Origin: Moraxellaceae bacterium
GTDB taxonomy: Bacteria > Pseudomonadota > Gammaproteobacteria > Pseudomonadales > Moraxellaceae
Length of the DNA stretch: 64,000 nucleotides
NCBI GenBank assembly: GCA_020697295.1
Contig: JAJFBF010000002.1
Location: forward strand, 1-64,000
Direction of reading: 5' to 3'
Positions 53,590-62,384 of this stretch are shown piece by piece. Below the pieces are notes generated by a model, which was given only the letters and a program-made list of their open reading frames with translations, was not told the DNA's origin and searched no databases. Made by a program: the position numbers and the translations under genes. The number at the start of each line of letters is the position of its first letter. The stretch's first letter is position 1.

Positions 53590-54114
53590 ATGCCTTATCT
53601 GTTTCTAGTGCTATTGGCCCTGCTGAGCCCCTGGGCCCAGGCCTCCCTGGACGCGGGCCCGGATGCCGGCGCCGACATGAGCGACGCCACCCCGGCCAGC
53701 CATGACGACATGGTCGTGGTGGCCCTCAGCCTGATCGGAACTCCCTACAAGTACGGTGGCGTCAGCCCTGATACCGGCTTTGATTGCAGCGGCCTGGTGC
53801 AGTACATCCTGGGCCTGTCCAGTCCCGTTACCCTGCCGCGCTCCTCGGACGAGATGTACCGCATGGGCTCCGGTCAGGGTGTGGAGCTGAGTCAGCTCAA
53901 GGCCGGCGACCTGCTCTTTTTCCGGGTGGGTGGCAAGTCGCGGCGCGTGAATCACGTGGCCGTCTACATTGGCGAGCAGCGCTTCGTGCATGCCCCGGCC
54001 ACCGGCGGCTTCGTGCGCGTGGACAAGCTCGACAGCAAGTACTGGATGCGCTGGTTTACCGGCGCCAAGCGTGTGCTGCCGGAGAATGCCGGCCGCGTCG
54101 CCAGCAACCCCTGA
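53590..54114 (+). CDS. NlpC/P60 family cell-wall peptidase
   Basis: 174 residues. Signal peptide of about 18 residues (LFLVLLALLSPWAQA). NlpC/P60 domain at about 40-165: Cys66 in FDCSGLV, His122 in NHVAVYIG, His134 in FVHAP. It cuts D-gamma-glutamyl-meso-DAP peptides in the periplasm. It is transcribed alone, after a 248-bp leader, and is followed by REP elements. Confidence 0.93.
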   Translation: MPYLFLVLLALLSPWAQASLDAGPDAGADMSDATPASHDDMVVVALSLIGTPYKYGGVSPDTGFDCSGLVQYILGLSSPVTLPRSSDEMYRMGSGQGVELSQLKAGDLLFFRVGGKSRRVNHVAVYIGEQRFVHAPATGGFVRVDKLDSKYWMRWFTGAKRVLPENAGRVASNP

Positions 54115-54119
54115 TCCCG

Positions 54120-54233
54120 CTGCAGGTCGGGCTTGAGCCGGGGGTGCCCAGCCCGACACGACCAATGCCATCCCTGTAGGTCGGGCTTTAGCCCGACATC
54201 TTCCTTCGCTGTCGGGCTAAAGCCCGACCTACA
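54120..54233. repeat. REP-like cluster, three elements
   Basis: A long variant 54120-54157 (GTCGGGCTTGAGCCGGGGG...CAGCCCGAC) and an inverted pair, 54175-54197 and 54211-54233 (core GTCGGGCTTTAGCCCGAC). They lie behind the NlpC/P60 gene and could end its transcript. Confidence 0.85.
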
Positions 54234-54342
54234 GGGCAGACGCAATTGACGGAGTCGACAGCGTCAACAGGACCGCTCCCGCCTTTCCCTCAAACACGCT
54301 GCATGCGATAAGCCTTCTCCCGCTTTCCTGCCGGAGAACTTC

Positions 54343-55128
54343 ATGGCACCGCACGAGCTGTTCCAGGCCCTGCGCCACACCGACACCATCGACATTCCCG
54401 AGGGCTGGACTCAGGGTCGCGCCAACTACGGCGGCCTCGTGGGCGCCCTGCTCTATGCGCGCATGGCCGCGCTCCTGGACACGCCACGGGTGCTGCGCTC
54501 GGCCACCGTCTCTTTCGTGGGCCCGGTGGCGACCGGGCCGGCCACGCTGACGGCGCGGGTGCTGCGCGCCGGCAAGTCCGTGTTGCAGTTGGAGGCGCAC
54601 CTGCTTCAGGAGGGCGAGGTCATGGCGGCCATGCTGGCCAGCTTCGGCGCGCCGCGCGAGTCCGTGCTCGTGGTCGAGTCGCCGCCACCGCCCGTCTTCA
54701 CTCCGCCGGAGCAGGCGCGGGCCTTGCCTTATCTGCCGGGTGTCACGCCCGCCTTCACGCAGCACTTCGATTTCCGCTGGGCCCATGGCGACTTCCCCTT
54801 CACCGGCTCGGCCCTGCCCGAGATCGGCGGCTGGATGCGTCTCAAGGATGCAGCGCCCGTGCTCGACTACGCCGATCTGTTCCTGCTTATTGATGCCTGG
54901 CCGCCCGCCGTGCTGCCCATCGTCAAGGGTGTCGCGCCGGGGAGTTCCATGAGCTGGACCCTGGAGCCCATCCAGTTGTCGCCCGGCAAGACCGGCGCGA
55001 ACTGGTGGCAGTACCTGGCCACCACCGACTACTTTCATGATGGCTATGGCCACTGCGGCGCGAGAATATGGGATGACGAAGGACGCCTGGTCGCGATCAG
55101 CCGCCAGACCGTGGTTGTCTTTGCCTGA
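54343..55128 (+). CDS. Acyl-CoA thioesterase, double hot-dog (TesB-like)
   Basis: 261 residues. Thioesterase fold with a WTQGRANYGGLVGALLYARMA segment (binding of the acyl-CoA) and a second hot-dog half whose end reads WWQYLATTDYFHDGYGHCGARIWDDEGRLVAISRQTVVV. Hydrolyses acyl-CoA to free acid; chain length unknown. Transcribed alone, 115 bases before hrpB. Confidence 0.85.
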   Translation: MAPHELFQALRHTDTIDIPEGWTQGRANYGGLVGALLYARMAALLDTPRVLRSATVSFVGPVATGPATLTARVLRAGKSVLQLEAHLLQEGEVMAAMLASFGAPRESVLVVESPPPPVFTPPEQARALPYLPGVTPAFTQHFDFRWAHGDFPFTGSALPEIGGWMRLKDAAPVLDYADLFLLIDAWPPAVLPIVKGVAPGSSMSWTLEPIQLSPGKTGANWWQYLATTDYFHDGYGHCGARIWDDEGRLVAISRQTVVVFA

Positions 55129-55242
55129 GCGTGGCAGGCTTCTGTCCGGGCGCCAACCGGCGGCGCCCGGTGTAACCGCCGCCTTCCCTGGCGCCGCGCG
55201 AGCTTTGTGCTTGCCCGCCGCCGCAACGAGTGACGTCCTGCC

Positions 55243-57714
55243 ATGACCCTGCCCATCGACGCCCTCCTGCCCGAGCTGATGGCAAGCCTCGTCCGCACGC
55301 CGGCGCTCGTGTTGCAGGCGCCGCCCGGCACCGGCAAGACCACGCGGGTGCCCTTGGCGCTGTTGCAGGCGCCCTTTCTGGGCGCCCGCCGGATCGTGAT
55401 GCTGGAGCCACGCCGTCTCGCCGCGCGCTCGGCGGCGCGCTACATGGCGTCACTGCTGGGCGAGGAGGTGGGCCATACCGTCGGCTATCGCACCCGCCTC
55501 GACACAAAGGTGAGTGCCGCCACGCGCATCGAGGTCGTCACCGAGGGCATCCTCACCCGCCTGCTGCAGGACGACGCCACGCTCGAGGATTACGGCGTGG
55601 TGATCTTCGATGAATTCCACGAACGCTCGCTGCAGGCCGACCTTGGCCTTGCGCTCACGCGCGAGTGCCAGCAGGTGCTGCGCGAGGATTTGCGCTTGGT
55701 GGTGATGTCGGCAACGCTCGATGCGGCGGGCATGGCGCGCGTGCTCGGTGACGTACCGGTACTGTCCTGCATCGGGCGCACTTTTCCGGTGGAGGTGCGT
55801 TATGCGCCTCCCGGTCGGCAGCCGCTCCCCGAGCATCTGGCCGCGGTGATCCGCGATGCGGTGAAAAACGAGACCGGCTCGTTGCTGGTGTTCCTGCCCG
55901 GCGAGGGCGAGATCCGCCGCCTTGTCGATGCGCTCACTCCCACGTTGCCCGGGCACGTCGTGCTGGCGCCGCTGTACGGCCAGCTCTCCGGCGATGCGCA
56001 GGATTTCGCCATCAGCCCGGCGCCGGAGGGCCAGCGCAAGATCGTGCTCGCCACCTCGATTGCCGAAACCAGTCTCACCATCGAGGGCATTCGCGTGGTG
56101 ATCGACGCCGGCCTGGTGCGCGTGCCGCGCTACGATCCCAATAGCGCCATGACGCGCCTGGTCACGCAGCGCGTTTCGGCGGCCAATACCGAGCAGCGTC
56201 GAGGTCGCGCAGGCCGACTGTGTCCCGGCGTCTGCATCCGGCTCTGGAGCGAGGATGAGCAGTCCCGCCTCATGCCGTTCGCCGCGCCGGAAATCCTGCA
56301 GGCCGATCTCACCGGCACCGTGCTGGAGCTCGCGCACTGGGGCGTGAACGACGCGACCGCGCTGGCCTGGCTCGACCAGCCCCCGGCCGCTAACTGGGCG
56401 CAGGCGCGCGAGCTGCTGCAGCAACTCGAGGCGCTCGATGCCAGCGGCCACGTCACCGCCCATGGCCGGAAAATGCTCAAGCTGGGCCTGCCGCCACGCC
56501 TGGGGCATATGGTGGTGCGCGGGCGCGAGTTGGGGCTGGGCAAGCTCGCTGCGGAACTGGCCGCGCTGCTCGCCGAGCGCGACCTGCTGCCGCATGCGCA
56601 CGGCGCCGACATTCACGACCGCCTCGCCTTGCTGCGCGGCGAGCAGGAGTTTAACGGCGTCGACCGCGGCCGCCTGCGCCTGGTGCGCGAGGGTGCGCGC
56701 CGGCTCGAGGAGCGCAAGGCGCCATCCCGTGAAGAGGCCAGCGATGACGCCGGCTGCCTGCTGGCGTTGGCCTATCCCGATCATATCGGCCAGCGCCGCA
56801 GCGGCAGCGACGCCCGCTACTTGCTGAGCAACGGCAGTGGCGCCTTTCTTGCGCCCGAGGATCGCCTCGCGCGCGAACCCTGGGTGGTGGCCGCGGAGCT
56901 CGATGGCAAGGCGCGCGAGGCCAGGATCTTTCTCGCAGCGCCGGTGTCGCTGGCGGCGCTGGAGTCCGTGCTCGGCGCCGTCATCGAAGCAGCCGAGTTC
57001 GTAAGCTGGGACAACGCTGCGCAGGCGGTACAGGCCCGGCGGCAGCGGCGCCTGGGCGCGCTGGTGCTGGAGGACAAACCCTTGGCGAGCGCCGATCCGG
57101 AAAAAATGAAAGCCGTTTTCTGCACGGCCTTGCGCCAGGCCGGCACCGTGGCGCTGCCGTGGACACCGGAGCTGCGGCAGTGGCAGGCGCGCGTGCAATT
57201 GCTGCATGGCATCGAGCCCGAGACCTGGCCGGACGTCAGTGATGCATCACTGCTGGCGACGCTGGAAACGTGGGCTGGACCTTGGCTCGATGGCGTCACC
57301 CGCTTCAGCCATCTGGGAAAATTCAATTTGCGGGACGCGCTCACCGGGCAGCTCGACTGGACGCTGCAGCAGCGCCTCGACAAGGAATTGCCCACCCGTT
57401 TGAGCGTGCCCACCGGCTCCGCCATCGCCATCGACTACACCACCGACCACGACCCCGTGCTCTCGGTAAAATTGCAGGAAATGTTCGGCCTCACCGAGAC
57501 GCCGCGCCTGGCCGGCGGCCGCATCCCGCTCACCATCCACCTGCTGTCGCCGGCACAGCGCCCGGTGGCCGTCACCCAGGACCTCGCCAGTTTCTGGAAA
57601 AACGCCTATGCCGAGGTGCGCAGGGATTTGCGCGGCCGCTACCCGCGCCATCCCTGGCCGGAAGACCCGCTGACGGCCGTCGCCCAGCGCGGCGTAAAAA
57701 AGCGCGAGAGCTGA
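55243..57714 (+). CDS. hrpB: ATP-dependent helicase HrpB
   Basis: 823 residues. DExH RNA/DNA helicase: Walker A PPGTGKTTRVPLALL, motif II FDEFHERSLQADL, motif III SATLD, motif VI EQRRGRAGRLCPGVCIRLW. HA2 domain and the long C-terminal HrpB domain complete it (PTRLSVPTGSAIAIDY). Function in gammaproteobacteria is not settled. Normal length. Confidence 0.96.
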   Translation: MTLPIDALLPELMASLVRTPALVLQAPPGTGKTTRVPLALLQAPFLGARRIVMLEPRRLAARSAARYMASLLGEEVGHTVGYRTRLDTKVSAATRIEVVTEGILTRLLQDDATLEDYGVVIFDEFHERSLQADLGLALTRECQQVLREDLRLVVMSATLDAAGMARVLGDVPVLSCIGRTFPVEVRYAPPGRQPLPEHLAAVIRDAVKNETGSLLVFLPGEGEIRRLVDALTPTLPGHVVLAPLYGQLSGDAQDFAISPAPEGQRKIVLATSIAETSLTIEGIRVVIDAGLVRVPRYDPNSAMTRLVTQRVSAANTEQRRGRAGRLCPGVCIRLWSEDEQSRLMPFAAPEILQADLTGTVLELAHWGVNDATALAWLDQPPAANWAQARELLQQLEALDASGHVTAHGRKMLKLGLPPRLGHMVVRGRELGLGKLAAELAALLAERDLLPHAHGADIHDRLALLRGEQEFNGVDRGRLRLVREGARRLEERKAPSREEASDDAGCLLALAYPDHIGQRRSGSDARYLLSNGSGAFLAPEDRLAREPWVVAAELDGKAREARIFLAAPVSLAALESVLGAVIEAAEFVSWDNAAQAVQARRQRRLGALVLEDKPLASADPEKMKAVFCTALRQAGTVALPWTPELRQWQARVQLLHGIEPETWPDVSDASLLATLETWAGPWLDGVTRFSHLGKFNLRDALTGQLDWTLQQRLDKELPTRLSVPTGSAIAIDYTTDHDPVLSVKLQEMFGLTETPRLAGGRIPLTIHLLSPAQRPVAVTQDLASFWKNAYAEVRRDLRGRYPRHPWPEDPLTAVAQRGVKKRES

Positions 57715-57877
57715 AGCCTTCGCTTTGGTGCTCGCTGCACGTGCAGCCAGCAAGGGCTTTGGTGTGCAGGCACGGCTCCAGGGGGCCGGCCGTCCCGAAA
57801 GGTGAATGCCGGGCGTCTGGCCGCGGCGGCGTGGCAGTGGCAGAGTCGAGACATCAGCCAACAAGGAGAAAATCTCG

Positions 57878-58768
57878 ATGACGGCATTCCAGATCAAACC
57901 CGTGGGCTTTGCGGTGGCGGGCGATACCCTGTGCGCCGACCTCTACCTGCCCACGGGCGTGCAGTCGCCGCCAGTCGTAGTCATGGCGCACGGCTTTGGC
58001 GGTGAGCGCCGCTTTCGCCTGCCGGCCTTTGCCGAGTATTTCGCCAATAGCGGCCTGGCCGTGCTGTTGTTCGACTATCGCGGCTTTGGCGACAGCCAGG
58101 GCCAGCCGCGCGGCTTTGTCGATCCCGAACGGCATCTCGAGGATTACGCCGGCGCTGTCGCGTGTGCGCGCTCGCTGCCGGAAGTCGACGGCAAGCGCTT
58201 GGCGCTCTGGGGGACCTCGTTCAGCGGCGGACATTCGCTGGTGACCGCGGCGCGCGACGCCGGCATCAAGGCCGTGGTGGCGCAGGTGCCGCATGTGGAC
58301 GGGCTGGTCAGCGCGATGGGCTATCCGCCGCGGTTGCTGCCGAAGGCTTCCTGGCTGGCGGCGCGTGACGTACTCGCCGCTGTGCGTGGAGAGGAGCCCG
58401 TGCGCATGCCCATCGTCGCCCGCGCCGGCGCCTGCTGTCTGGCCGGTCCCGACTGCTATGATGGTTACCTCGGCATGATCCCCGCCGGCAGTGACTGGCA
58501 GCGCGACGTGCCGGCACGCATCCTGTTCACCATCATGACTTATCGTCCCGTCACCGAAGCCGCCCGCATCAAGGCGCCGGTGCTGATGGTGGCTTCGCCC
58601 ACCGATTCCCTGATTCCCTTTTCCGCTACGCAGAAGACCGCCGCGAAGATTCCCGACTGCCGCCTCGAGCTGATCAAGGGGGGGCACTTCGATCCCTATG
58701 TCGGCGCAGGCTTTGAGCATGTCGTGAAGCTGGAGTGTGACTTCCTGAAGGAAAAGCTCGGCGCCTGA
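57878..58768 (+). CDS. Alpha/beta hydrolase
   Basis: 296 residues from ATG 57878 (AAGGAG ribosome site); an extension to 57806 was rejected. Cytoplasmic hydrolase with AHGFGGERRFRLPAFAEYF, LFDYRGFGDSQGQPRG and nucleophile Ser114 in WGTSFSGGHS, Asp in SPTDSLIPF and His in KGGHFDPYVG. Matches acetyl-xylan-esterase/X-Pro-type alpha/beta hydrolases. Substrate not known. Confidence 0.88.
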   Translation: MTAFQIKPVGFAVAGDTLCADLYLPTGVQSPPVVVMAHGFGGERRFRLPAFAEYFANSGLAVLLFDYRGFGDSQGQPRGFVDPERHLEDYAGAVACARSLPEVDGKRLALWGTSFSGGHSLVTAARDAGIKAVVAQVPHVDGLVSAMGYPPRLLPKASWLAARDVLAAVRGEEPVRMPIVARAGACCLAGPDCYDGYLGMIPAGSDWQRDVPARILFTIMTYRPVTEAARIKAPVLMVASPTDSLIPFSATQKTAAKIPDCRLELIKGGHFDPYVGAGFEHVVKLECDFLKEKLGA

Positions 58769-58860
58769 GGGCGGGGCCCTGCTTCCAGAGGACAGGTGAG
58801 GGCGATTTTGGTGGGGAGTCCGCCACCCCCTCTTCTTGAATTGCAAATAGAAGACCGCCC

Positions 58861-58892
58861 ATAAAAAAGCCCGGCGATTGCCGGGCTTTTTT
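58861..58892. terminator. Bidirectional terminator
   Basis: AAAAAAGCCCGGC-gatt-GCCGGGC and six T's, between the hydrolase and the convergent symporter. Confidence 0.92.
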
Positions 58893-58908
58893 ACGCCTGC
58901 GCAGGCGC

Positions 58909-60402
58909 TCAGTCCGCGTCCGGCTGCGGTTGGCCAACCACGCCTGCCAGGGTGGTGGGCTTGCCCAGGAAGCCGCCGACCACCATGCCGAGGGTGCTGG
59001 CGATCAGGCCGATCAGGTGCGGCTCGATGATGCCAGCCTTGATGTAGTCAACAACCGGCGCCCAGGTAATGCTGCCATTGTCGACGCCCAGCGCGGCCAG
59101 CTCCAGCAGGATCCACGTGCCCAGGCCGAGGGCGATGGACAGTGTCACCCCCAGGTTGTTGGCGCGCTTCCAGAACAGGCCCGCGGCCAGCGGCACGAAG
59201 GCGCCGGCCAGGGTAATGCGATAGGCGTTCTCGACCATGCCGTGGATGCTTTCGGCGGTGGAGGTGGCGTACAGCGTGACCAGGATGCCGAAGACCAGCA
59301 CAGTGCCACGGGTGATCCACAGCAGCTGGCTGTCGCTCATGCCCTTGATGCTGTGCTTGATGATGTTCTCGGAGAAGGTCACGGAAGGCGCGAGCAGGGT
59401 GCCGGAGGCCGTGGACATGATCACGGAGAGCAGGGCCCCGAAGAAGATCACCTGCGCCAGCGGCGACATGTGGTTCATCACCAGCATCGGCAGGATGAGC
59501 TGGGTGTCCTGTGCCTTCGCGGCCTCCACCATGACCGGATCGATGATGGTGGCGGAGTAGGCGATGAAGAGAGGGACCGCGGCGAAGAAGAAATAGCCGA
59601 TGCCGCCCAGCGTGGTGCCCCACACCGCGATCTTTTCATTCTTGGCGGAATTGACGCGCTGGAACACGTCCTGCTGCGGGATCGAGCCCAGCATCAGCGT
59701 CACCAGCGCGGCAATCCAGCCCAGGATGTCGAGCAGGTCCATGGAGGGCAGGAAGGCGAACTTGCCCTCGGCCTGCGCCTTGCTTACCACCACGCCGACG
59801 CCACCGGCCATGTCACCGGCCACCCAGGCGATGTAGACCAGGCCCAGGATGATGAGGATCATCTGCACGAAGGTGGTGACCGCCACCGACCACATGCCGC
59901 CAAACAGCGTGTAGAAGATCACGACCGAGGCGCCGATCACGGTGCCCATGGCGACGCTGATCTCGCCTTGCGACAGCACGTTGAACACGAGGCCCAGCGC
60001 CGTCATCTGCGCGCCCACCCAGCCCAGGTAGGACAGCACGATGCACATCGACAGCACGAGTTCCGTGCGGTGGCTGTAGCGCGCACGGAAGAAGTCGCCC
60101 AGGGTCATCAGGTTCATGCGGTACAGCGGACGCGCAAACACCAGGCCGAACAGGATCAGGCAGAGCGAGGCGCCGAGCGGATCCGAGATCAGGCCGCGGA
60201 AGCCCTCGTCCAGGAAGGTCGCGGAGATGCCGAGCACGGTTTCGGCGCCAAACCAGGTGGCGAAGACCATGGCCAGCACCATCACCATGGGCAGGTTGCG
60301 GCCGGCGACAACGTAGTCGCGGGCATTGTGGACCTTGGTGGCGGCGGCAAGGCCGATCAACAGGGAAACCGCCAGGTAGGCGGCAACGAACCAGAGCAGC
60401 AT
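58909..60402 (-). CDS. Sodium:solute symporter family transporter
   Basis: 497 residues, about 13 membrane segments. SSS family: ARDYVVAGRNLPMVMVLAMVFATWFGAETVLGIS at the N-terminus and the FTRARYSHR-like / GSIPQQDVFQRVNSAKNEK segments are typical. Likely takes up a small organic acid, amino acid or pantothenate-like compound with Na+. The short acidic tail (PQPDAD) is normal. Solute unknown. Confidence 0.9.
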   Translation of the reverse strand: MLLWFVAAYLAVSLLIGLAAATKVHNARDYVVAGRNLPMVMVLAMVFATWFGAETVLGISATFLDEGFRGLISDPLGASLCLILFGLVFARPLYRMNLMTLGDFFRARYSHRTELVLSMCIVLSYLGWVGAQMTALGLVFNVLSQGEISVAMGTVIGASVVIFYTLFGGMWSVAVTTFVQMILIILGLVYIAWVAGDMAGGVGVVVSKAQAEGKFAFLPSMDLLDILGWIAALVTLMLGSIPQQDVFQRVNSAKNEKIAVWGTTLGGIGYFFFAAVPLFIAYSATIIDPVMVEAAKAQDTQLILPMLVMNHMSPLAQVIFFGALLSVIMSTASGTLLAPSVTFSENIIKHSIKGMSDSQLLWITRGTVLVFGILVTLYATSTAESIHGMVENAYRITLAGAFVPLAAGLFWKRANNLGVTLSIALGLGTWILLELAALGVDNGSITWAPVVDYIKAGIIEPHLIGLIASTLGMVVGGFLGKPTTLAGVVGQPQPDAD

Positions 60403-60540
60403 GGAGGGAGACTCCTGTCGGGGACGGGGCAGGTCAGGCCGGATTGTAAGAGCCAGCTACGGAACGTGTCATTCTTGTTAATGGTGCGCGACGAGGCAAT
60501 GTGTGGCCGATCAGTCGCGGAAGGCCGGCACGCCGGCATG

Positions 60541-60566
60541 AAAAAGCCCGGCGCGAGGCCGGGCTT
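60541..60566 (-). terminator. Rho-independent terminator after fpr
   Basis: AAGCCCGGC/GCCGGGCTT stem with five-base loop; five T's on the minus strand. It lies about 45 bases past the fpr stop, after a REP-like element. Confidence 0.85.
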
Positions 60567-60576
60567 GTCCAGTACT

Positions 60577-60604
60577 TGCAGGTCGGGCTTCAGCCGGGGG
60601 CGGG
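60577..60604. repeat. REP-like element (half)
   Basis: TTGCAGGTCGGGCTTCAGCC with GGGGGCGGGA, a one-armed copy of the same REP family, in the fpr 3' end. Confidence 0.7.
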
Positions 60605-60612
60605 AGCGGGGC

Positions 60613-61386
60613 TTACTTCTCGACGAAGGCGCGTTCGATCACGTAGTCGCCGGGCTTGTTGCTGGTGCCTTCCACAAAGCCGCGCTTTTCCAGGATCGCC
60701 ACCAGGTCCTTCAGCATCGCCGGGCTGCCGCAGATCATGATGCGGTCGTGCTCGGGATTGAACTCGGGCAGGCCGATGTCGGTGAAGAACTTGCCGGACT
60801 CGATGAGGTCGGTCAGGCGGCCCTGGTTGCGGTAGGGCTCGCGGGTCACGGTCGGGTAGTAGATCAGCTTTTCCTTGACCAGGTCGCCGAAGAACTCGTT
60901 GGCCGGCAGTTCCTTGGTGATGTAGTCCTCGTAGCCGAGCTCGGAGACGATGCGCACGCCATGGGTCAGCACGACCTTGTCGAAGGCCTCGTAGAACTCG
61001 GGGTCGCGGATCACGCTCAGGAAGGGGGCGAGGCCGGTGCCGGTGGAGAGCATGTAGAGATTCTTGCCGGGCTTCAGGTTGTCCATGACCAGCGAGCCGG
61101 TGGGCTTGCGGCTGACCATGAGGGTGTCGCCCACCTGCAGGTGCTGCAGGCGCGAGGTGAGGGGGCCGTCCGGCACCTTGATGGAGTAGAACTCCAGGTG
61201 CTCCTCGTAGTGCGCGCTGACGATGGAATAGGCGCGCATCAGCGGCTTGCCGTTGACCTCCAGGCCGATCATCACGAACTGGCCGGTCTTGAAGCGCAGG
61301 CCGGGGTCGCGGGTCGTGGTGAAGCTGAACAGCGTGTCGTTCCAGTGGTGGACGCTGAGCACTTTTTCCTGGGCAAAGGCGGACAT
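60613..61386 (-). CDS. fpr: Ferredoxin/flavodoxin-NADP+ reductase Fpr
   Basis: 257 residues from ATG 61386 (MSAFAQEKVLSVHHWN). FAD domain with RAYSIVSAH (RxYS) and NADP domain with LSTGTGLAPFLSVIRD and MICGSPAMLKDL; the C-terminus ends ERAFVEK, the bacterial subclass I ending. It supplies electrons between NADPH and ferredoxin. An in-frame extension to 61536 has no ribosome site. The upstream region carries possible operators. Confidence 0.95.
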   Translation of the reverse strand: MSAFAQEKVLSVHHWNDTLFSFTTTRDPGLRFKTGQFVMIGLEVNGKPLMRAYSIVSAHYEEHLEFYSIKVPDGPLTSRLQHLQVGDTLMVSRKPTGSLVMDNLKPGKNLYMLSTGTGLAPFLSVIRDPEFYEAFDKVVLTHGVRIVSELGYEDYITKELPANEFFGDLVKEKLIYYPTVTREPYRNQGRLTDLIESGKFFTDIGLPEFNPEHDRIMICGSPAMLKDLVAILEKRGFVEGTSNKPGDYVIERAFVEK

Positions 61387-61467
61387 GGCTACTTCTCGCA
61401 AGGTCAATCGGGGGCGGTGGCGCCGGGCGGCCACCGGCATTCCGGGAGCGCTTTGTACCAAGGCATG

Positions 61468-61520
61468 CTTATCAGGACAAATGCATATTGCTGATAGTTT
61501 GACCCGAATCAGCTGATAAG
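61468..61520. promoter_or_regulatory. Inverted repeats upstream of fpr
   Basis: CTTATCAG (61468-61475) and CTGATAAG (61513-61520) form an exact inverted pair 37 bp apart, with an additional CTGATAG at 61491-61497. Possible regulator binding site for fpr. Confidence 0.45.
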
Positions 61521-61570
61521 CCTTCGAGCCGACCAAGCCTGGCGCGACACGCCTCTCCGGGGGACCGAAC

Positions 61571-61676
61571 CTGTAGGTCGGGCTTCAGCCGGGGGCGCCT
61601 AGCCCGACAGGCCCCTTCAATCTGGCGCAGTCAGCGGTCGGGCTGGGCGCCCCCCGGCTGAAGTCCGACCAGCAAG
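61571..61676. repeat. REP-like inverted pair, long variant
   Basis: CTGTAGGTCGGGCTTCAGCC...AGCCCGAC (61571-61608) faces GTCGGGCTGGGCGC...AAGTCCGAC (61637-61676). Same family as at 54120, with an inserted GGGGGCGCCT-type block. Confidence 0.85.
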
Positions 61677-61679
61677 GAG

Positions 61680-62300
61680 CTACAGGGCGGGAGCCGGCGC
61701 CGCCACGCCCTGCTCCAGCAGGCCGGTGATCATGTCCACCAGGCACTCGACCACGGCCTCGGGATTCACCCCGCCACCCTCCTGGCTCATCAGGCGCATG
61801 AGCGTGAACAGGGTGCTGTTGTAGGCGATGAAGAGGCGTACCGGCAGGTCGCGGATGGGGTATTCGAGCTGGTGCTGCAGGAAGTAAAGCCGGCTGCGCT
61901 CGAGGATATGGCCCTGCAGGGTATCGGCGACATGGTCCACCGGCAGGCGGTGCCAGTTGCGCGCCAGCTCCAGGTAGAGTCCCTCGTTGCTGCGCATGAA
62001 GGCCAGCGTGAGCTGGATGGCCGAGCGCACCATGTCACGCAGGGACATGCTGGCGGCGGTATCGGCCTGCAGGTCGAGCAGGCGCGCCAGATCGGTCACG
62101 AGCTTGTCCAGGAGCGCGGTGATAAGCGCGTCCTTGCCGTCAAAGTATTGGTAAAGTGAGCCCACACTTACGCCGGCAGCCTCGGCAATGGCGGGCGTGG
62201 TCGTGCCATCCAGGCCGCGCTGGGCAATCACCTTCGAGGTGGCCTCGATCAGGGCGTCGACCAGTTGCCGGGAGCGGGCCTGCTGGGGCTTCTTGCGCAT
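61680..62300 (-). CDS. TetR family transcriptional regulator
   Basis: 206 residues. HTH near residues 12-58: ALIEATSKVIAQRGLDGTTTPAIAEAAGVSVGSLYQYFDGKDAL. C-terminal ligand domain not diagnostic. It diverges from the DUF2236/MpaB-type gene; a near-perfect operator with three half-sites lies between them. Autoregulation and control of that gene are likely. Confidence 0.93.
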   Translation of the reverse strand: MRKKPQQARSRQLVDALIEATSKVIAQRGLDGTTTPAIAEAAGVSVGSLYQYFDGKDALITALLDKLVTDLARLLDLQADTAASMSLRDMVRSAIQLTLAFMRSNEGLYLELARNWHRLPVDHVADTLQGHILERSRLYFLQHQLEYPIRDLPVRLFIAYNSTLFTLMRLMSQEGGGVNPEAVVECLVDMITGLLEQGVAAPAPAL

Positions 62301-62316
62301 GACGGGCTATCCTCAA

Positions 62317-62349
62317 AATGCGAATTGAATGCGAATACATATTCGCATT
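62317..62349. promoter_or_regulatory. TetR operator: 22-bp perfect palindrome plus a direct half-site
   Basis: AATGCGAAT-ACAT-ATTCGCATT at 62328-62349, and another AATGCGAAT at 62317-62325, in the 84-bp gap between the TetR gene and the oxygenase gene. Confidence 0.85.
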
Positions 62350-62384
62350 AAGGTCGAGGCTAATCCAGACAGAAGGGGAAGGTG

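Noticed and set aside
58930-61494. 854-codon plus-strand frame opposite the symporter and fpr
   Set aside because: Antisense to two conserved genes, His/Gln/Gly-rich composition.
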